Below, one piece after another: positions 18,756 to 27,776 of a DNA stretch of 64,000 nt. The stretch is from Rhodospirillales bacterium (lineage in GTDB: Bacteria > Pseudomonadota > Alphaproteobacteria > Acetobacterales > Acetobacteraceae). The notes below the pieces were generated by a model. That model saw nothing but the letters and a program-made list of their open reading frames with translations. It had not been told where the DNA came from and did not search any database. The translations under genes were made by a program, and so were the position numbers. The stretch covers positions 30,690-94,689 of the forward strand of contig JAFKLG010000062.1 in assembly GCA_017304945.1 (NCBI GenBank), given 5' to 3'. Within the stretch, counting starts at the first letter, position 1, and every line of letters starts with the position of its first letter.

Positions 18756-20105
18756 TCACGCCTGCCATCGCGCGGCGGCCGCGGGATGGTCGGGCGGCAG
18801 GCGGTCGCCGCGGCCGAACAGTTTCTGCCGATACGATCCGGCGGCATAGCCCGTCTTGTAGCGTCCCCGCGCCTGCAGCTCCGGGATGACGAGACGGATC
18901 ACGTCTTCCAGGCACTCGGGCATCACCGTGCGGGAGAGGTTGAAGCCGTCGACATCCGCCTCGTCCACCCAGGCGATCAGCGCCTCCGCGACCTGCTGCG
19001 CGGAGCCCACGATCGGCGCCTGGCGGCTGCCCAGGATGAAGCGGTCGATCAGCTGCCGCTTGGTCCAGCCCTTGCCGAGTTGCGCGGCGATGGCGTCGAT
19101 GTTGGAGCGGATCGCCTGGGAGTTGCCGGCCTCCACCGGCTCGTCCATGCCGAACCGCGCGAAGTCGATGCCGAGCGAGGCGGCGGCATGGGCGAGCGCG
19201 CCTTCGACGCTGGCGTGGCGGCGATAGTCTTCCAGCTTCTCGCGCGCCGCGGCCTCGGTTTCGGCGACCACCAGCGTCGCGCCGACGAAGACCTGGATCG
19301 GGCGCGTACCGGCGCGGCGGCGCAGATCGTCGACGATGCGGCGGACGTTCGCCCGCGTGCTGCCGTTGGCGAAGACGCACTCCGCGTGCTGGGCGGCGAA
19401 GGCGCGGCCGCGATCGGAGGAACCGGCCTGGTACAGCACGGGCGTGCGCTGCGGCGACGGTTCCCATAGCGGCACGGCGTCGATCCGGTACTGCTTGCCG
19501 GCATGGCGCACGGCGCGCACCCGGGACGGGTCGGTGTAGATGCCGCGGGCGCGGTCGCGCAGCACCGCATCGTCGCGCCAGCCGCCTTCCCACAGCGCGT
19601 AGACGACCTGCATGTACTCGTCGGCGAGATCGTAGCGGTCGTCATGCGCCATCTGCGCATCGAGCCCCATGGCCCGCGCCGCGCTGTCGAGATAGCCGGT
19701 GACGATGTTCCAGCCGATGCGGCCCTGGGTCAGGTGGTCCAGCGTCGCCATGCGACGCGCGAACAGGAACGGAGTCTCGTAGGCGAGATTGCAGGTGACG
19801 CCGAAGCCGAGATGCGTCGTCGCCTGCGCCATCGCCGGCACCAAGGCGAGCGGATCCAGCAGCGGCACCTGCACGGCGTTGCGCAGGGAGGCCGCGGGCG
19901 AGTCCTCATAGACGTCGTAGACGCCCAGGACGTCGGCCAGGAACAGCCCGTCGAACAACCCCGCTTCCAGGGTGCGGGCCAGTTGCACCCAGTGATCGAG
20001 GTTGGCGTAGTCGGTGGACCGGTCGCGCGGATGCGTCCAGAGCCCCTGCTGGATGTGGCCGACGCAGGCCATGTCGAACGCGTTGAAGCGGATCTCGCGT
20101 GTCAT
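18756..20105 (-). CDS. LLM-class FMN-dependent monooxygenase, NtaA/SnaA/DszA family (copy 1)
   Basis: A 449-residue bacterial-luciferase-fold (TIM barrel) enzyme that uses reduced FMN and O2. The NtaA-type blocks are DHWVQLARTLEAGLFDGLFLAD (shown in part, residues about 37-58), MATLDHLTQGRIGWNIVT near residue 119 and VLYQAGSSDRGRAFAA near residue 229. Relatives oxidise nitrilotriacetate, EDTA, dibenzothiophene sulfone, alkanesulfonates or pristinamycin. It is last in a minus-strand operon: binding protein, SDR, LLM copy 2, this gene (48-bp gap). A separate flavin reductase is required but none is nearby. The substrate is not predictable from sequence alone. Confidence 0.9.
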   Translation of the reverse strand: MTREIRFNAFDMACVGHIQQGLWTHPRDRSTDYANLDHWVQLARTLEAGLFDGLFLADVLGVYDVYEDSPAASLRNAVQVPLLDPLALVPAMAQATTHLGFGVTCNLAYETPFLFARRMATLDHLTQGRIGWNIVTGYLDSAARAMGLDAQMAHDDRYDLADEYMQVVYALWEGGWRDDAVLRDRARGIYTDPSRVRAVRHAGKQYRIDAVPLWEPSPQRTPVLYQAGSSDRGRAFAAQHAECVFANGSTRANVRRIVDDLRRRAGTRPIQVFVGATLVVAETEAAAREKLEDYRRHASVEGALAHAAASLGIDFARFGMDEPVEAGNSQAIRSNIDAIAAQLGKGWTKRQLIDRFILGSRQAPIVGSAQQVAEALIAWVDEADVDGFNLSRTVMPECLEDVIRLVIPELQARGRYKTGYAAGSYRQKLFGRGDRLPPDHPAAAARWQA

Positions 20106-20153
20106 GCCGCTGCTTCTACCCGGCGGCGCGCCGCTTGTCGCGCGTGCCGGCGG

Positions 20154-21503
20154 TCAGGCGCGCACCGACCGCCAGGCACCTGGGACGGGACGCGGCAGGC
20201 CCAGGTTCTCCCGCAGCGTCGCCCCCTTGTACTCCGTTTGGTAGAGGCCGCGCCGCTGCAGTTCGGGGACGACGAACTTCACGAAATCCTCGAACGAGCC
20301 CGGCATGTGCGTGCCGGCGATGACGAACCCGTCGCAGGCGCGGGCGGTGAACCACTCCTCGAACCAGTCCGCGACCTCCTTCCCCGACCCGACGATCGCC
20401 TCGCGCGGGCGGCCACGCCGGGTGACGTTCAGGAAGTCGCGCACGGTCGGGTTGCGTCCGGTCTCCTGCATGACGCGGTCGCGCATCGCCTGCATGCCGC
20501 TCATGCCGGCGAGTTCCTCGTCGCTGAACGCATCGTCCATCGCCTTCGTCTTGAAATCGAAGTTCAGCGCTTCCGACAACAGGGACAGCCCGTCCACCTC
20601 GCGGTACAGGCCGTCGATCAGGGCCATCTTGTCCTCCGCCTCGGCGCGCGTTTCGGCGACGACGGGATAGGCGATGGTGTTGACGGTCACGAGGTCAGGG
20701 TCGCGACCGAGCTGCGCGACGCTGGTTTTGAAGGCGGCGTATTGGCGCTGGCCTTCGGCGAGCGAGTGGTAGGCGACGAACACCGTCTCCGCCCAGCGCG
20801 CCGCGAAACGCTTGCCGCGGCCGGAGGAGCCGGCCTGGATGATCACCGGATGTCCTTGCGGGGAGCGTGGCACGGTGAAGGTGCCGGCGGAGCGCAGGAA
20901 GCGTCCCTCGTACTCGAGCCGATGCACCTTGTCCGGATCGGCGAACAAGCCGGTTTCCTTGTCGCACAGGATGGCGCCGTCTTCCCATCCGTCCCAGCTC
21001 CCCAGGACGATTTCCATGAACTCGTCGGCGCGGTCGTAGCGGAGGTCGTGACCCATATGGACCTCGCGCCCCATGTTGTGGGCTTCGGCGTCGTTGACCG
21101 AGGTCACCACGTTCCAGGCGGCGCGGCCGCCGATCATGTGGTCCACGGTCTGGAACCGCCGCGCCACGTCGAACGGCTCGTAATAGGTGGTAGAGGCGGT
21201 CGAGCCGATGCCGAGACGCGAGGTGCCGAAGCCCATCGCCATCATGGTTGCGACCGGATCGATCTTCACCACGCGCACGCCGTTGGCGACCACCTCGGCC
21301 GGGTTGCCGCCGTAGATATCGGGCATGGCGAGCCGGTCGTCGAAGAAGGCGAGCTGAAACCGGCCTTCCTCGAGCACGCGGCCGATATGCTGGTAGTAGG
21401 CGGCGGTGGTGAAGTCGGTGCGCGCGGCGGGATGTCGCCACGCGCTCGCGAGCGTCGTGCAGTTCTGCGCCTGCAGGAATCCCACCATGACCATCTGCCG
21501 CAT
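20154..21503 (-). CDS. LLM-class FMN-dependent monooxygenase, NtaA/SnaA/DszA family (copy 2)
   Basis: A 449-residue paralog of the downstream enzyme, equal in length but clearly divergent. Diagnostic segments are QTVDHMIGGRAAWNVVTS near residue 128 and VIIQAGSSGRGKRFAA near residue 223, and the C-terminal GSFEDFVKFVVPELQRRG matches the family's closing helix. The ATG at 21503 has a weak GGAG-like element upstream; an earlier in-frame extension has no support. Two such monooxygenases next to a peptide-type receptor suggest stepwise oxidation of one imported substrate, or alternative substrates. This is inference from gene order. Confidence 0.9.
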   Translation of the reverse strand: MRQMVMVGFLQAQNCTTLASAWRHPAARTDFTTAAYYQHIGRVLEEGRFQLAFFDDRLAMPDIYGGNPAEVVANGVRVVKIDPVATMMAMGFGTSRLGIGSTASTTYYEPFDVARRFQTVDHMIGGRAAWNVVTSVNDAEAHNMGREVHMGHDLRYDRADEFMEIVLGSWDGWEDGAILCDKETGLFADPDKVHRLEYEGRFLRSAGTFTVPRSPQGHPVIIQAGSSGRGKRFAARWAETVFVAYHSLAEGQRQYAAFKTSVAQLGRDPDLVTVNTIAYPVVAETRAEAEDKMALIDGLYREVDGLSLLSEALNFDFKTKAMDDAFSDEELAGMSGMQAMRDRVMQETGRNPTVRDFLNVTRRGRPREAIVGSGKEVADWFEEWFTARACDGFVIAGTHMPGSFEDFVKFVVPELQRRGLYQTEYKGATLRENLGLPRPVPGAWRSVRA

Positions 21504-21568
21504 CGTTCCGCTCCCGTCCTTCGGGGGCGAGTCTACGGCAGTGGTCGGGGGGCCGAAAGTTACGGGCG

Positions 21569-22321
21569 TTAGAACTGGTAGCGGCGCAGGCCGCCATCGA
21601 CCGGGATCACCGTGCCGGTGACATAGCGCGCGAGCGGCGAGGCGAGCCACACGGCCATCACCGCGAGATCCTCCGGCTCGCCCCAGTAGCGCACCGGGAT
21701 CTCGGTCTCGGCGAAGTGCTTGCGGTAGTCCTCAGGGTAGTTGCGACGGATCTGCTCGCTCATGATCCGGCCGGGCGGGATCGAGTTGACGGTGATGCCG
21801 AACTGCCCGACCTCGCGCGACAATCCCTTGGCCCAGGCATGAATGCCGGCCTTGGCAGAGAACGCCGCGTTCAGGTGTTCGGGCTCGCTCTTGCCGGTGA
21901 TGTTGATGATGCGGCCCCAGCGGCGCTCGATCATGGCGGGCAGCAGCGCATGGGCGATCTGGCGCGGGCGCGTGAAGTTCAGCGTCATCGCCTCGGTCCA
22001 GCGCTCTTCCGGCGCGTCGATCGGCAGCACGCGGCTGCCGCCGGCGTTGTTGACCAGGATGTCGATCGGCCCCAGCGCGGCGGAGGCGGCCGCCGCGATC
22101 GACGCGGCCGCATCCTCCGCCATGATGTCCTGCTGGATCAGCGCGGGGCGCGGATGGCCGGCGGCCTCGACCTCATCGGCCATCACCTGCATGAGGTCGG
22201 TGCGGCGTGCGACGGCAGCGACACGCACGCCCTCGGCGGCGAGCGCCTTGGCGATGGCGCGCCCGATGCCCATGCTGGCCCCGGTGACGACGGCGGTCTT
22301 GCCGGTGAGAAGCAGGTCCAT
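21569..22321 (-). CDS. Atypical SDR-fold protein lacking the catalytic Tyr
   Basis: A 250-residue short-chain dehydrogenase-like protein with an intact cofactor site (TGASMGIGRA, residues 14-23; NNAG near residue 90) and a normal C-terminus (VTGTVIPVDGGL). The active-site region reads NITGKSEPEHLNAAFSAKAG: Lys157 is present, but position 153, where the Tyr of YxxxK should be, is Ala, with Phe154 next to it. The usual Ser-Ser pair before it is also changed to Ile-Thr-Gly. Either a non-canonical residue performs the proton transfer, or the protein is non-catalytic. It lies in the LLM operon (65 bp before copy 2, 81 bp after the receptor gene). Confidence 0.85.
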   Translation of the reverse strand: MDLLLTGKTAVVTGASMGIGRAIAKALAAEGVRVAAVARRTDLMQVMADEVEAAGHPRPALIQQDIMAEDAAASIAAAASAALGPIDILVNNAGGSRVLPIDAPEERWTEAMTLNFTRPRQIAHALLPAMIERRWGRIINITGKSEPEHLNAAFSAKAGIHAWAKGLSREVGQFGITVNSIPPGRIMSEQIRRNYPEDYRKHFAETEIPVRYWGEPEDLAVMAVWLASPLARYVTGTVIPVDGGLRRYQF

Positions 22322-22402
22322 TGCGATCCTCCATGGTCCGGCGTCGGGATAGCGCCGTCCCGACCCGGGGACCAGGGGGGCCTGCCGCCGTCGACCTTTT
22401 CG

Positions 22403-23974
22403 TCAGTTGCCGACCGCTTGCGGCTTCAGCCCCATCGCCAGGCTCAGCTCGTCGAGCCGCGCGTCGTAGACCAGACCCTTCTTCGTCGCCCAGGTGTTGA
22501 TCGTGAAGTAGACCGGGATCACGCCCGCCTGGTGGACCGCGATCTCCGACGCCTTGGCGTAGAGCGCGTTGCGTTCGGCATCGTCGAAGGTGCGCAGCGC
22601 CTTGCCGAGGGTCGCATCGAAGTCCGGATTGGACCAGCGGCCGCGATTGGAGGGGCCCATGCCGGTCTTCGGGTCCCAGGTCGCCATCAAGGCGGTCAAG
22701 GGAGAGGAAGGATCGCCGGTACCCACCCAGCCCGACAGCATCATGCTGAACTCGAGCTTGCTGCCGCGAGTGAACAGCATCGTCGCCGGCATGGTCTGCA
22801 CTTCGGTCTTGATGCCGACGCGCGCCAGCATCTGCCCGACCGCCTGGGTGACCTGCGCGTCATTGGGGAAGCGATCGTTGGAACCCGCGAGCACGACGCT
22901 GAAGCCCTCGCCCCAGCCAGCCTCCTTCAGCAGCTTCTGCGCGGCGGCCGGATCGTAGGCCGGCGGCGGCAGGTTCGCGCTGGCGCCGGGCAGGCCGGGC
23001 GGCGTGTACTGGCCGGCGGCATGCGCCTGCCCGCTCAGCAGCCGCTCGACCAGCGCCTGGCGATTGATCGCGAGGCTGATCGCCTGCCGCACCCGGGTGT
23101 CGCGCAGCGGGTTGCGGTCCATCTTCTGCCCGTTCGCGTCGCTGATGCCGGGCGAGACGTCACGCGCGCTGTCCATGTGGATGTAGATGATGCGGAAGGA
23201 ATCGCATTCGTACAGCACGACGTTCGGCGTGCCCGAGAGCCGCGCGCGGTCCACGCCGGGAACGCCCTCGATCATGTCGACGTCGCCCGAGAGCATCGCG
23301 GCGACCCGCGCACCGTCGTTCGGGATCGGACGCCGCGTCACGCGCTCCCACGGCTCCGGCCCGCCCCAATAGGTGGGATTGCGGGCGAACACGACGCGGT
23401 TGCCGGGCACCCATTCGACGAAGCGATACGGCCCGGTGCCGATCGCGGCGGTGCCGTTGTTGAAATCGGTGGTCGACTTGCCCTCGGCCGCGCGCTTCGA
23501 GATCACCGCGACCTGCGCGAGATCGATCGGCAGGGTCGGCGACGGAGCGCGCGTGAGAATGCGGACCGTGTGGTCGTCCACCACCTCCGCGCCGGTGATC
23601 GCCTTCGTGTATTGCGAGTAGGAGGACGGGCTGTTCGGCACGTGGGGTGCGCGCTGCAACGTGAACACCACGTCGGCGGCGGTGAACGGCGTGCCGTCAT
23701 GGAACGTCACGCCCTGGCGCAGGGTGAAGATCCATTCGGTGTCGCCGACCGGCTTCCAGGACGTGGCCAGCGCCGGCTCGATCTGCCCCTTCGCGTTGGT
23801 GCGGGTGAGCGCATCGAAGATGTGCCGCGCCACCGCGCTGTTCGGCGTGTAGACGTGATAGTGCGGATCGATCGAGTTCGGGTCGGTGCGGATGCCCATG
23901 GTCACGTCCGCCGCCTGGGCGCGGGCCGCCAGCAACAGGGCGAACGCCGCCAGCGCGGCCAATCTCTTGGTCAT
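22403..23974 (-). CDS. ABC transporter substrate-binding protein, family 5 (third, divergent)
   Basis: A 523-residue periplasmic receptor with a standard Sec signal peptide (MTKRLAALAAFALLLAARAQA, cleavage near residue 21). Family motifs include LATSWKPVGDTEWIFTLRQG, DGTPFTAADVVFTLQRA, IGTGPYRFVEW and the C-terminal VHQAGVIPVYF. It is only distantly related to the two tandem receptors at 11973-15218. It heads the minus-strand operon with the SDR and two LLM monooxygenases, so its ligand is likely the monooxygenase substrate. No permease genes sit in this operon; it may share the DppBCDF-type system encoded convergently. Confidence 0.9.
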   Translation of the reverse strand: MTKRLAALAAFALLLAARAQAADVTMGIRTDPNSIDPHYHVYTPNSAVARHIFDALTRTNAKGQIEPALATSWKPVGDTEWIFTLRQGVTFHDGTPFTAADVVFTLQRAPHVPNSPSSYSQYTKAITGAEVVDDHTVRILTRAPSPTLPIDLAQVAVISKRAAEGKSTTDFNNGTAAIGTGPYRFVEWVPGNRVVFARNPTYWGGPEPWERVTRRPIPNDGARVAAMLSGDVDMIEGVPGVDRARLSGTPNVVLYECDSFRIIYIHMDSARDVSPGISDANGQKMDRNPLRDTRVRQAISLAINRQALVERLLSGQAHAAGQYTPPGLPGASANLPPPAYDPAAAQKLLKEAGWGEGFSVVLAGSNDRFPNDAQVTQAVGQMLARVGIKTEVQTMPATMLFTRGSKLEFSMMLSGWVGTGDPSSPLTALMATWDPKTGMGPSNRGRWSNPDFDATLGKALRTFDDAERNALYAKASEIAVHQAGVIPVYFTINTWATKKGLVYDARLDELSLAMGLKPQAVGN

Positions 23975-24105
23975 CGTCGTTTCCTCCTTGAGCGCCCCGG
24001 TTCGGCGGGGTCACCACGCCATTGCCGGGTGCGCTGGCCTTGCCCCCGGCTGTGCCATAGGTTCCCTCCAGGGTCCAGAACGAGAGGCCAGGGAGAGGCG
24101 CCGCC

Positions 24106-25728
24106 GTGTCAATCTTCGAACAACACCTCGACCGCTTGCCGGCCAATCACGTGCCGCTGTCGCCCGTGTCGTTCCTGACGCGCGCGGCGCGGATCTGGGG
24201 CCCGCGCGTCGCCATCGTCCATGGCGAGCGCCGCATCACCTACGCGCAGTTCCTGGAGCGGGCGCGGCGGCTCGCGTCGGCGTTGGCCGCGGTCGGCGTG
24301 GGCGAGCACGACACCGTCGCCATCATGGCCCCCAACACGCCGGAGATGCTCGAGGCACATTACGGCGTGCCGATGCTGGGCGCCGTCCTGTGCGCGATCA
24401 ACATCCGGCTCGACGCCGCGGCGATCGGCTTCATCCTGCAGCATTCTGAAGCGAAGGTCGTGCTGGTCGACCGCGAGTTCGCGCCGGTGATGGCGGAGGC
24501 GCTGAAACTCGCCGGCCCTGGTCTGCAGGTGATCGACATCGACGACCCGCTCGCCCCCGCGCATGACCCGGTCGGCTCGGTTTCCTATGAAACCTTCCTT
24601 GCCGGCGGTAACCCGGACCACCCGGTGCGGCTGCCGGCCGACGAATGGCAGGCAATCGCGCTGAACTACACCTCCGGCACCACCGGCAATCCGAAAGGCG
24701 TGGTGGCGCATCACCGCGGTGCCTATCTCAATGCCTGCGCCAACGCGCTGACCTTCGGGCTGTCGCCGCGCAGCGTCTATCTGTGGACGCTGCCGATGTT
24801 TCACTGCAACGGCTGGACCTACACCTGGGCAGTGACGCTCGCCGGCGGCACCCATGTCTGCCTGCGTCGCGTCGACCCGGCGGAGATCTTCGCGGCGATC
24901 GAGGCGCACGGGGTGACGCATATGTGCGGCGCGCCGGTCGTGCTGTCGATGCTGATCCACGCACCAGAGTCGGTGCGGCGCCGTCCCGCGGAGACGGTGC
25001 AGATCGCGACCGGCGGCGCGGCGCCGCCCTCCACGGTGATCGCGCAGATGGAGGCGATGGGCTTCGCGGTGACGCATCTCTACGGGCTGACCGAGACCTA
25101 CGGACCATCCACCGTCTGCGTCTGGCAGCCGGGGCTCGAGGAGCTGCCGATCGAGCGCAAGGCGGCGTTCATGGCGCGCCAAGGCGTGGCGACGCCGATG
25201 ATCGAGGAAGCCGCGGTGCTGAACCCCGCCACGATGCAGCCGGTGCCGGCCGACGGCACCACGATCGGCGAACTGATGCTGCGCGGGAACACCGTGATGA
25301 AGGGCTACCTCAAGAATCCTGCCGCCACGGACGAGGTGTTTGCCGGCGGCTGGTTCCACTCCGGCGACCTCGCGGTCATGCATCCGGACGGCTACATGGA
25401 GGTGAAGGATCGCTCCAAGGATATCATCATCTCGGGCGGCGAGAACATCTCCTCCCTGGAAGTGGAAGAGGTGCTCTACAAGCATCCGGCGGTGATGGAG
25501 GCCGCGGTGGTCGCGCGGCCGGACGCGAAATGGGGCGAGACGCCGCACGCTTTCGTGACACTGAAGCCCGGCGCATCACCGGTGGCGGCGGCGGAGCTGA
25601 TCGCCTGGTGCCGCACGCATCTCGCGCACTACAAATGCCCGCGCCATGTCAGCTTCGGCCCGCTGCCGAAGACCTCCACCGGCAAGATCCAGAAATTCGA
25701 GCTGCGGGAGCGCGCGCGGAGCGCGTGA
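24106..25728 (+). CDS. AMP-forming acyl-CoA synthetase (medium-chain/short-chain type)
   Basis: A 540-residue member of the ANL adenylating superfamily that activates a carboxylic acid to acyl-CoA via acyl-AMP. Visible motifs are the P-loop YTSGTTGNPKG at residues 188-198, LYGLTETYG (A5), FHSGDLAV (A7), DRSKDIIISGGENISS (hinge), and KTSTGKIQK with the catalytic Lys near residue 527. The start is a GTG at 24106 after GGGAG. The overall sequence is like plant/bacterial AMP ligases annotated as acyl-CoA synthetase or butyryl/medium-chain ligase. It diverges from the third receptor, with 131 bp between starts. The substrate acid is not known. Confidence 0.92.
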   Translation: MSIFEQHLDRLPANHVPLSPVSFLTRAARIWGPRVAIVHGERRITYAQFLERARRLASALAAVGVGEHDTVAIMAPNTPEMLEAHYGVPMLGAVLCAINIRLDAAAIGFILQHSEAKVVLVDREFAPVMAEALKLAGPGLQVIDIDDPLAPAHDPVGSVSYETFLAGGNPDHPVRLPADEWQAIALNYTSGTTGNPKGVVAHHRGAYLNACANALTFGLSPRSVYLWTLPMFHCNGWTYTWAVTLAGGTHVCLRRVDPAEIFAAIEAHGVTHMCGAPVVLSMLIHAPESVRRRPAETVQIATGGAAPPSTVIAQMEAMGFAVTHLYGLTETYGPSTVCVWQPGLEELPIERKAAFMARQGVATPMIEEAAVLNPATMQPVPADGTTIGELMLRGNTVMKGYLKNPAATDEVFAGGWFHSGDLAVMHPDGYMEVKDRSKDIIISGGENISSLEVEEVLYKHPAVMEAAVVARPDAKWGETPHAFVTLKPGASPVAAAELIAWCRTHLAHYKCPRHVSFGPLPKTSTGKIQKFELRERARSA

Positions 25729-25788
25729 TCGGCCGCGCGGCGCCGGATGAGCGGCCCATGTGAGGCAATGCCGGTCGTCCTCCGTCAC

Positions 25789-25808
25789 CCGCGGGCACCG
25801 GCCCGCGG
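25789..25808 (+). terminator. Perfect 8-bp hairpin downstream of the acyl-CoA synthetase
   Basis: CCGCGGGC-accg-GCCCGCGG forms an eight-pair GC-only stem with a tetraloop, 61 bases after the stop at 25728. There is no T-run. Placed as a terminator candidate by position. Confidence 0.4.
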
Positions 25809-25860
25809 ATCCTCACCGGCTGCGTCGTGGGGGCAGCAACCCGGAAAGCACCGTCATCGA

Positions 25861-26060
25861 CGTCGGGATCGCCGGGTCGGGGCCCGGCGATGACGGTGGC
25901 CACGGTCGTCGTGCGTCAGCCTGGAAGGGCACCATCATCCACGTCGGGGTCTCGCCGGGTCGGGGCTCGGCGATGACGGTGGCCGCGGTCGTCGTTCGTC
26001 AGCCTGGAAGGGCACGGTCCCCAGGGAGGGGATCGCCGCGTCGGAGTTCGGCGATGACGG
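25861..26060. repeat. Tandem array of an 81-bp unit, about 2.4 copies
   Basis: The stretch 25861-25941 is repeated from 25942 with few changes (shared GTCGGG-tcGCCGGGTCGGGGC, GGCGATGACGGTGGCC, CGTCAGCCTGGAAGGGCAC). A third partial copy (GGGGATCGCCGCGTCGGAG, GGCGATGACGG) runs to about 26060. Each unit holds a GCCGGGTCGGGGCCCGGC-like self-complementary core. It occupies most of the gene-free stretch 25729-26091; no open frame with family features spans it. Confidence 0.75.
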
Positions 26061-26091
26061 CATCGTCAGCGGGTGGACCGCGAAGCTGGCG

Positions 26092-26355
26092 TCAGCGCAG
26101 GGACGCGCCGCTCTTGCCCTTCTTCTCGTAATCGTCCTGCGCCTGCCTCGTCGCATCCATGGCACGGTCGTTCTTGCCGGCCTTGCTGTCCGCGTGGCTG
26201 CGCCCATCCGACGGCGTGGTTTGGCCGACGGTTCCCATCGGGTTGGTATGGGTGCTCGTCGGCGTTTCCGCACCGGTGCCCTTGGTGTTCTGCGCGAACG
26301 CACCCGCGGCCATCAGCGAGAGTGCGGCAGCGAGGATCAGCGGCTTCATCGTCAT
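26092..26355 (-). CDS. Small secreted hydrophilic protein, unknown function
   Basis: An 87-residue protein with a clean signal peptide (MTMKPLILAAALSLMAAGAFA, cleavage before QN). The mature part is short, charged and low-complexity: Thr/Gly-rich, then DGRSHADSKAGKNDRAMD, then a Lys-rich tail. No Cys and no domain recognised. The ATG at 26355 follows GAGGA by 8 bases; a second ATG at 26349 is close. Such small periplasmic proteins are common in Acetobacteraceae and are usually annotated hypothetical. It stands alone between the 81-bp repeats and an LLM gene on the same strand (101 bp upstream). Confidence 0.6.
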   Translation of the reverse strand: MTMKPLILAAALSLMAAGAFAQNTKGTGAETPTSTHTNPMGTVGQTTPSDGRSHADSKAGKNDRAMDATRQAQDDYEKKGKSGASLR

Positions 26356-26456
26356 CGGGGTTCCTCGACCGTGTTCCCGAAGGAACGCGGAGAGGACCGT
26401 CCCAGTCTCCCCGGCCTCGGTCACGGGCGCGTGTGGCACGCCCGTGACGATCCGCG

Positions 26457-27698
26457 TCACTCGGCCGCGGCAGCCGGCGTCGCGAGGTCGGTCGAGTAGC
26501 GCAGATGCACCGGCGCATTCGCCTCCCAAGGATCCTTGAGCCCGAGTTCCGCGGCATAGGATTTGATGGCGGGCGCGACTTCCTGGAACAGCAGGCGGAT
26601 GCAGGTCTGCCGGTCTTCCTGGCTGACGTTCCCGTCATTCGCCCAGATGCCCATGATCCCGGGGCGCGTGTTCGAGATGATGTATTTGAGCCGCTCGATC
26701 ACCTGGTCGGGTGTGCCGGCCACGATCATCGTGCTGGCGATCTGATCCTCGAAGGTGGGATTGCCACGCGGGTTCTTGGCCCGTCCGACCGCGAACTCCA
26801 CGAACTGGCGCCGGCCCGACGGCGAGAAATAGCCGGACGGATTGGCCCAGACCGGGTGCGCGAGGCCGGTGAACTCACCCTGCATCCACATGAACTGGCG
26901 CGCGTTCTTCAGCGCCTTCTCCTCCGTGTCCTGCACGTGGACACGGATCAGGTAGCCGAAATTCTCCGATCCGGCGGTGTAGCCGCAGGCCGCCGCGGCC
27001 TCGTCATAGGTGGCGCGGATCTGCTTCGTCGCCTCGATGGAGGTGTTCAGCGCGATGTACGGATAGCGCTGCTGCGCCGTCCAGATCACCGTCTCCTTCG
27101 ACAGCACGCCGGGGATCCAGACGCGCGGATACGGCTTCTGCAGCGGCACCGCCCACGGGTTCACCACTCGCTGCTGATAATGCGTCCCTTCCCAGCGGAA
27201 CGGGCCGGGCTGGGTCCAGGTCTTCACCACGAGATCATGCGCCTCGACGAAGCGCTCGCGGTTGAAGGCGGGGTTCACGCCGTTGGCGAGCTGCTCCTGC
27301 CCGCCGCCGCGCACGAAGCCGGAGACGAGCCGCCCTTTCGAGATCATGTCGATCATGGCGAGCTCTTCGGCGAGCTGCACCGGGTTCTCCGACAGCGGCA
27401 GCGGATTGCCGAGGATGACGATCTTCACCCGCTTGGTCGCCGCGGCCAGGATCGCCGCAAACATGTTGGTGCGGGCCTGCATGCAGAACGGCGCGTTGTG
27501 GTGCTCGTTCAGCATGATGCCGTCGGCACCGCATTCCTCGGCGAGAACATAGTCCTCGAGATACTCGTTGTAGAGGCGGCTCCCCTGCACCGGATCGAAG
27601 TGCTTGTTGGAGAAGGTCAGCGCCGTCGCCCCGTAGTTCAGCCCTTCCTGGGCGTCGTATGCGGCCATCGGCTGTTCGGTGAAATACATCAGATGCAT
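26457..27698 (-). CDS. LLM-class flavin-dependent oxidoreductase (alkanal/limonene monooxygenase-like)
   Basis: A 413-residue luciferase-fold protein from a different subgroup than the two NtaA-like copies. Telling segments are ECGADGIMLNEHHNAPFC near residue 55 (the EHH of luciferase-like enzymes), VILGNPLPLSENPVQLAEEL near residue 93, and TMIVAGTPDQVIERL near residue 330. It uses reduced FMN or F420-like flavin; alphaproteobacteria point to FMN. The gene follows the alpha/beta-hydrolase-fold gene on the same strand with a 78-bp gap, a pairing typical of small catabolic operons. The substrate is unknown. Confidence 0.87.
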   Translation of the reverse strand: MHLMYFTEQPMAAYDAQEGLNYGATALTFSNKHFDPVQGSRLYNEYLEDYVLAEECGADGIMLNEHHNAPFCMQARTNMFAAILAAATKRVKIVILGNPLPLSENPVQLAEELAMIDMISKGRLVSGFVRGGGQEQLANGVNPAFNRERFVEAHDLVVKTWTQPGPFRWEGTHYQQRVVNPWAVPLQKPYPRVWIPGVLSKETVIWTAQQRYPYIALNTSIEATKQIRATYDEAAAACGYTAGSENFGYLIRVHVQDTEEKALKNARQFMWMQGEFTGLAHPVWANPSGYFSPSGRRQFVEFAVGRAKNPRGNPTFEDQIASTMIVAGTPDQVIERLKYIISNTRPGIMGIWANDGNVSQEDRQTCIRLLFQEVAPAIKSYAAELGLKDPWEANAPVHLRYSTDLATPAAAAE

Positions 27699-27776
27699 GG
27701 TCGCCTCCCTGGTCCCCCCGCGTTGGTCACGGCCACGCTTGCGCGCGCCCTGCGTCGTCGTCGCCTCGCTGCGTCG

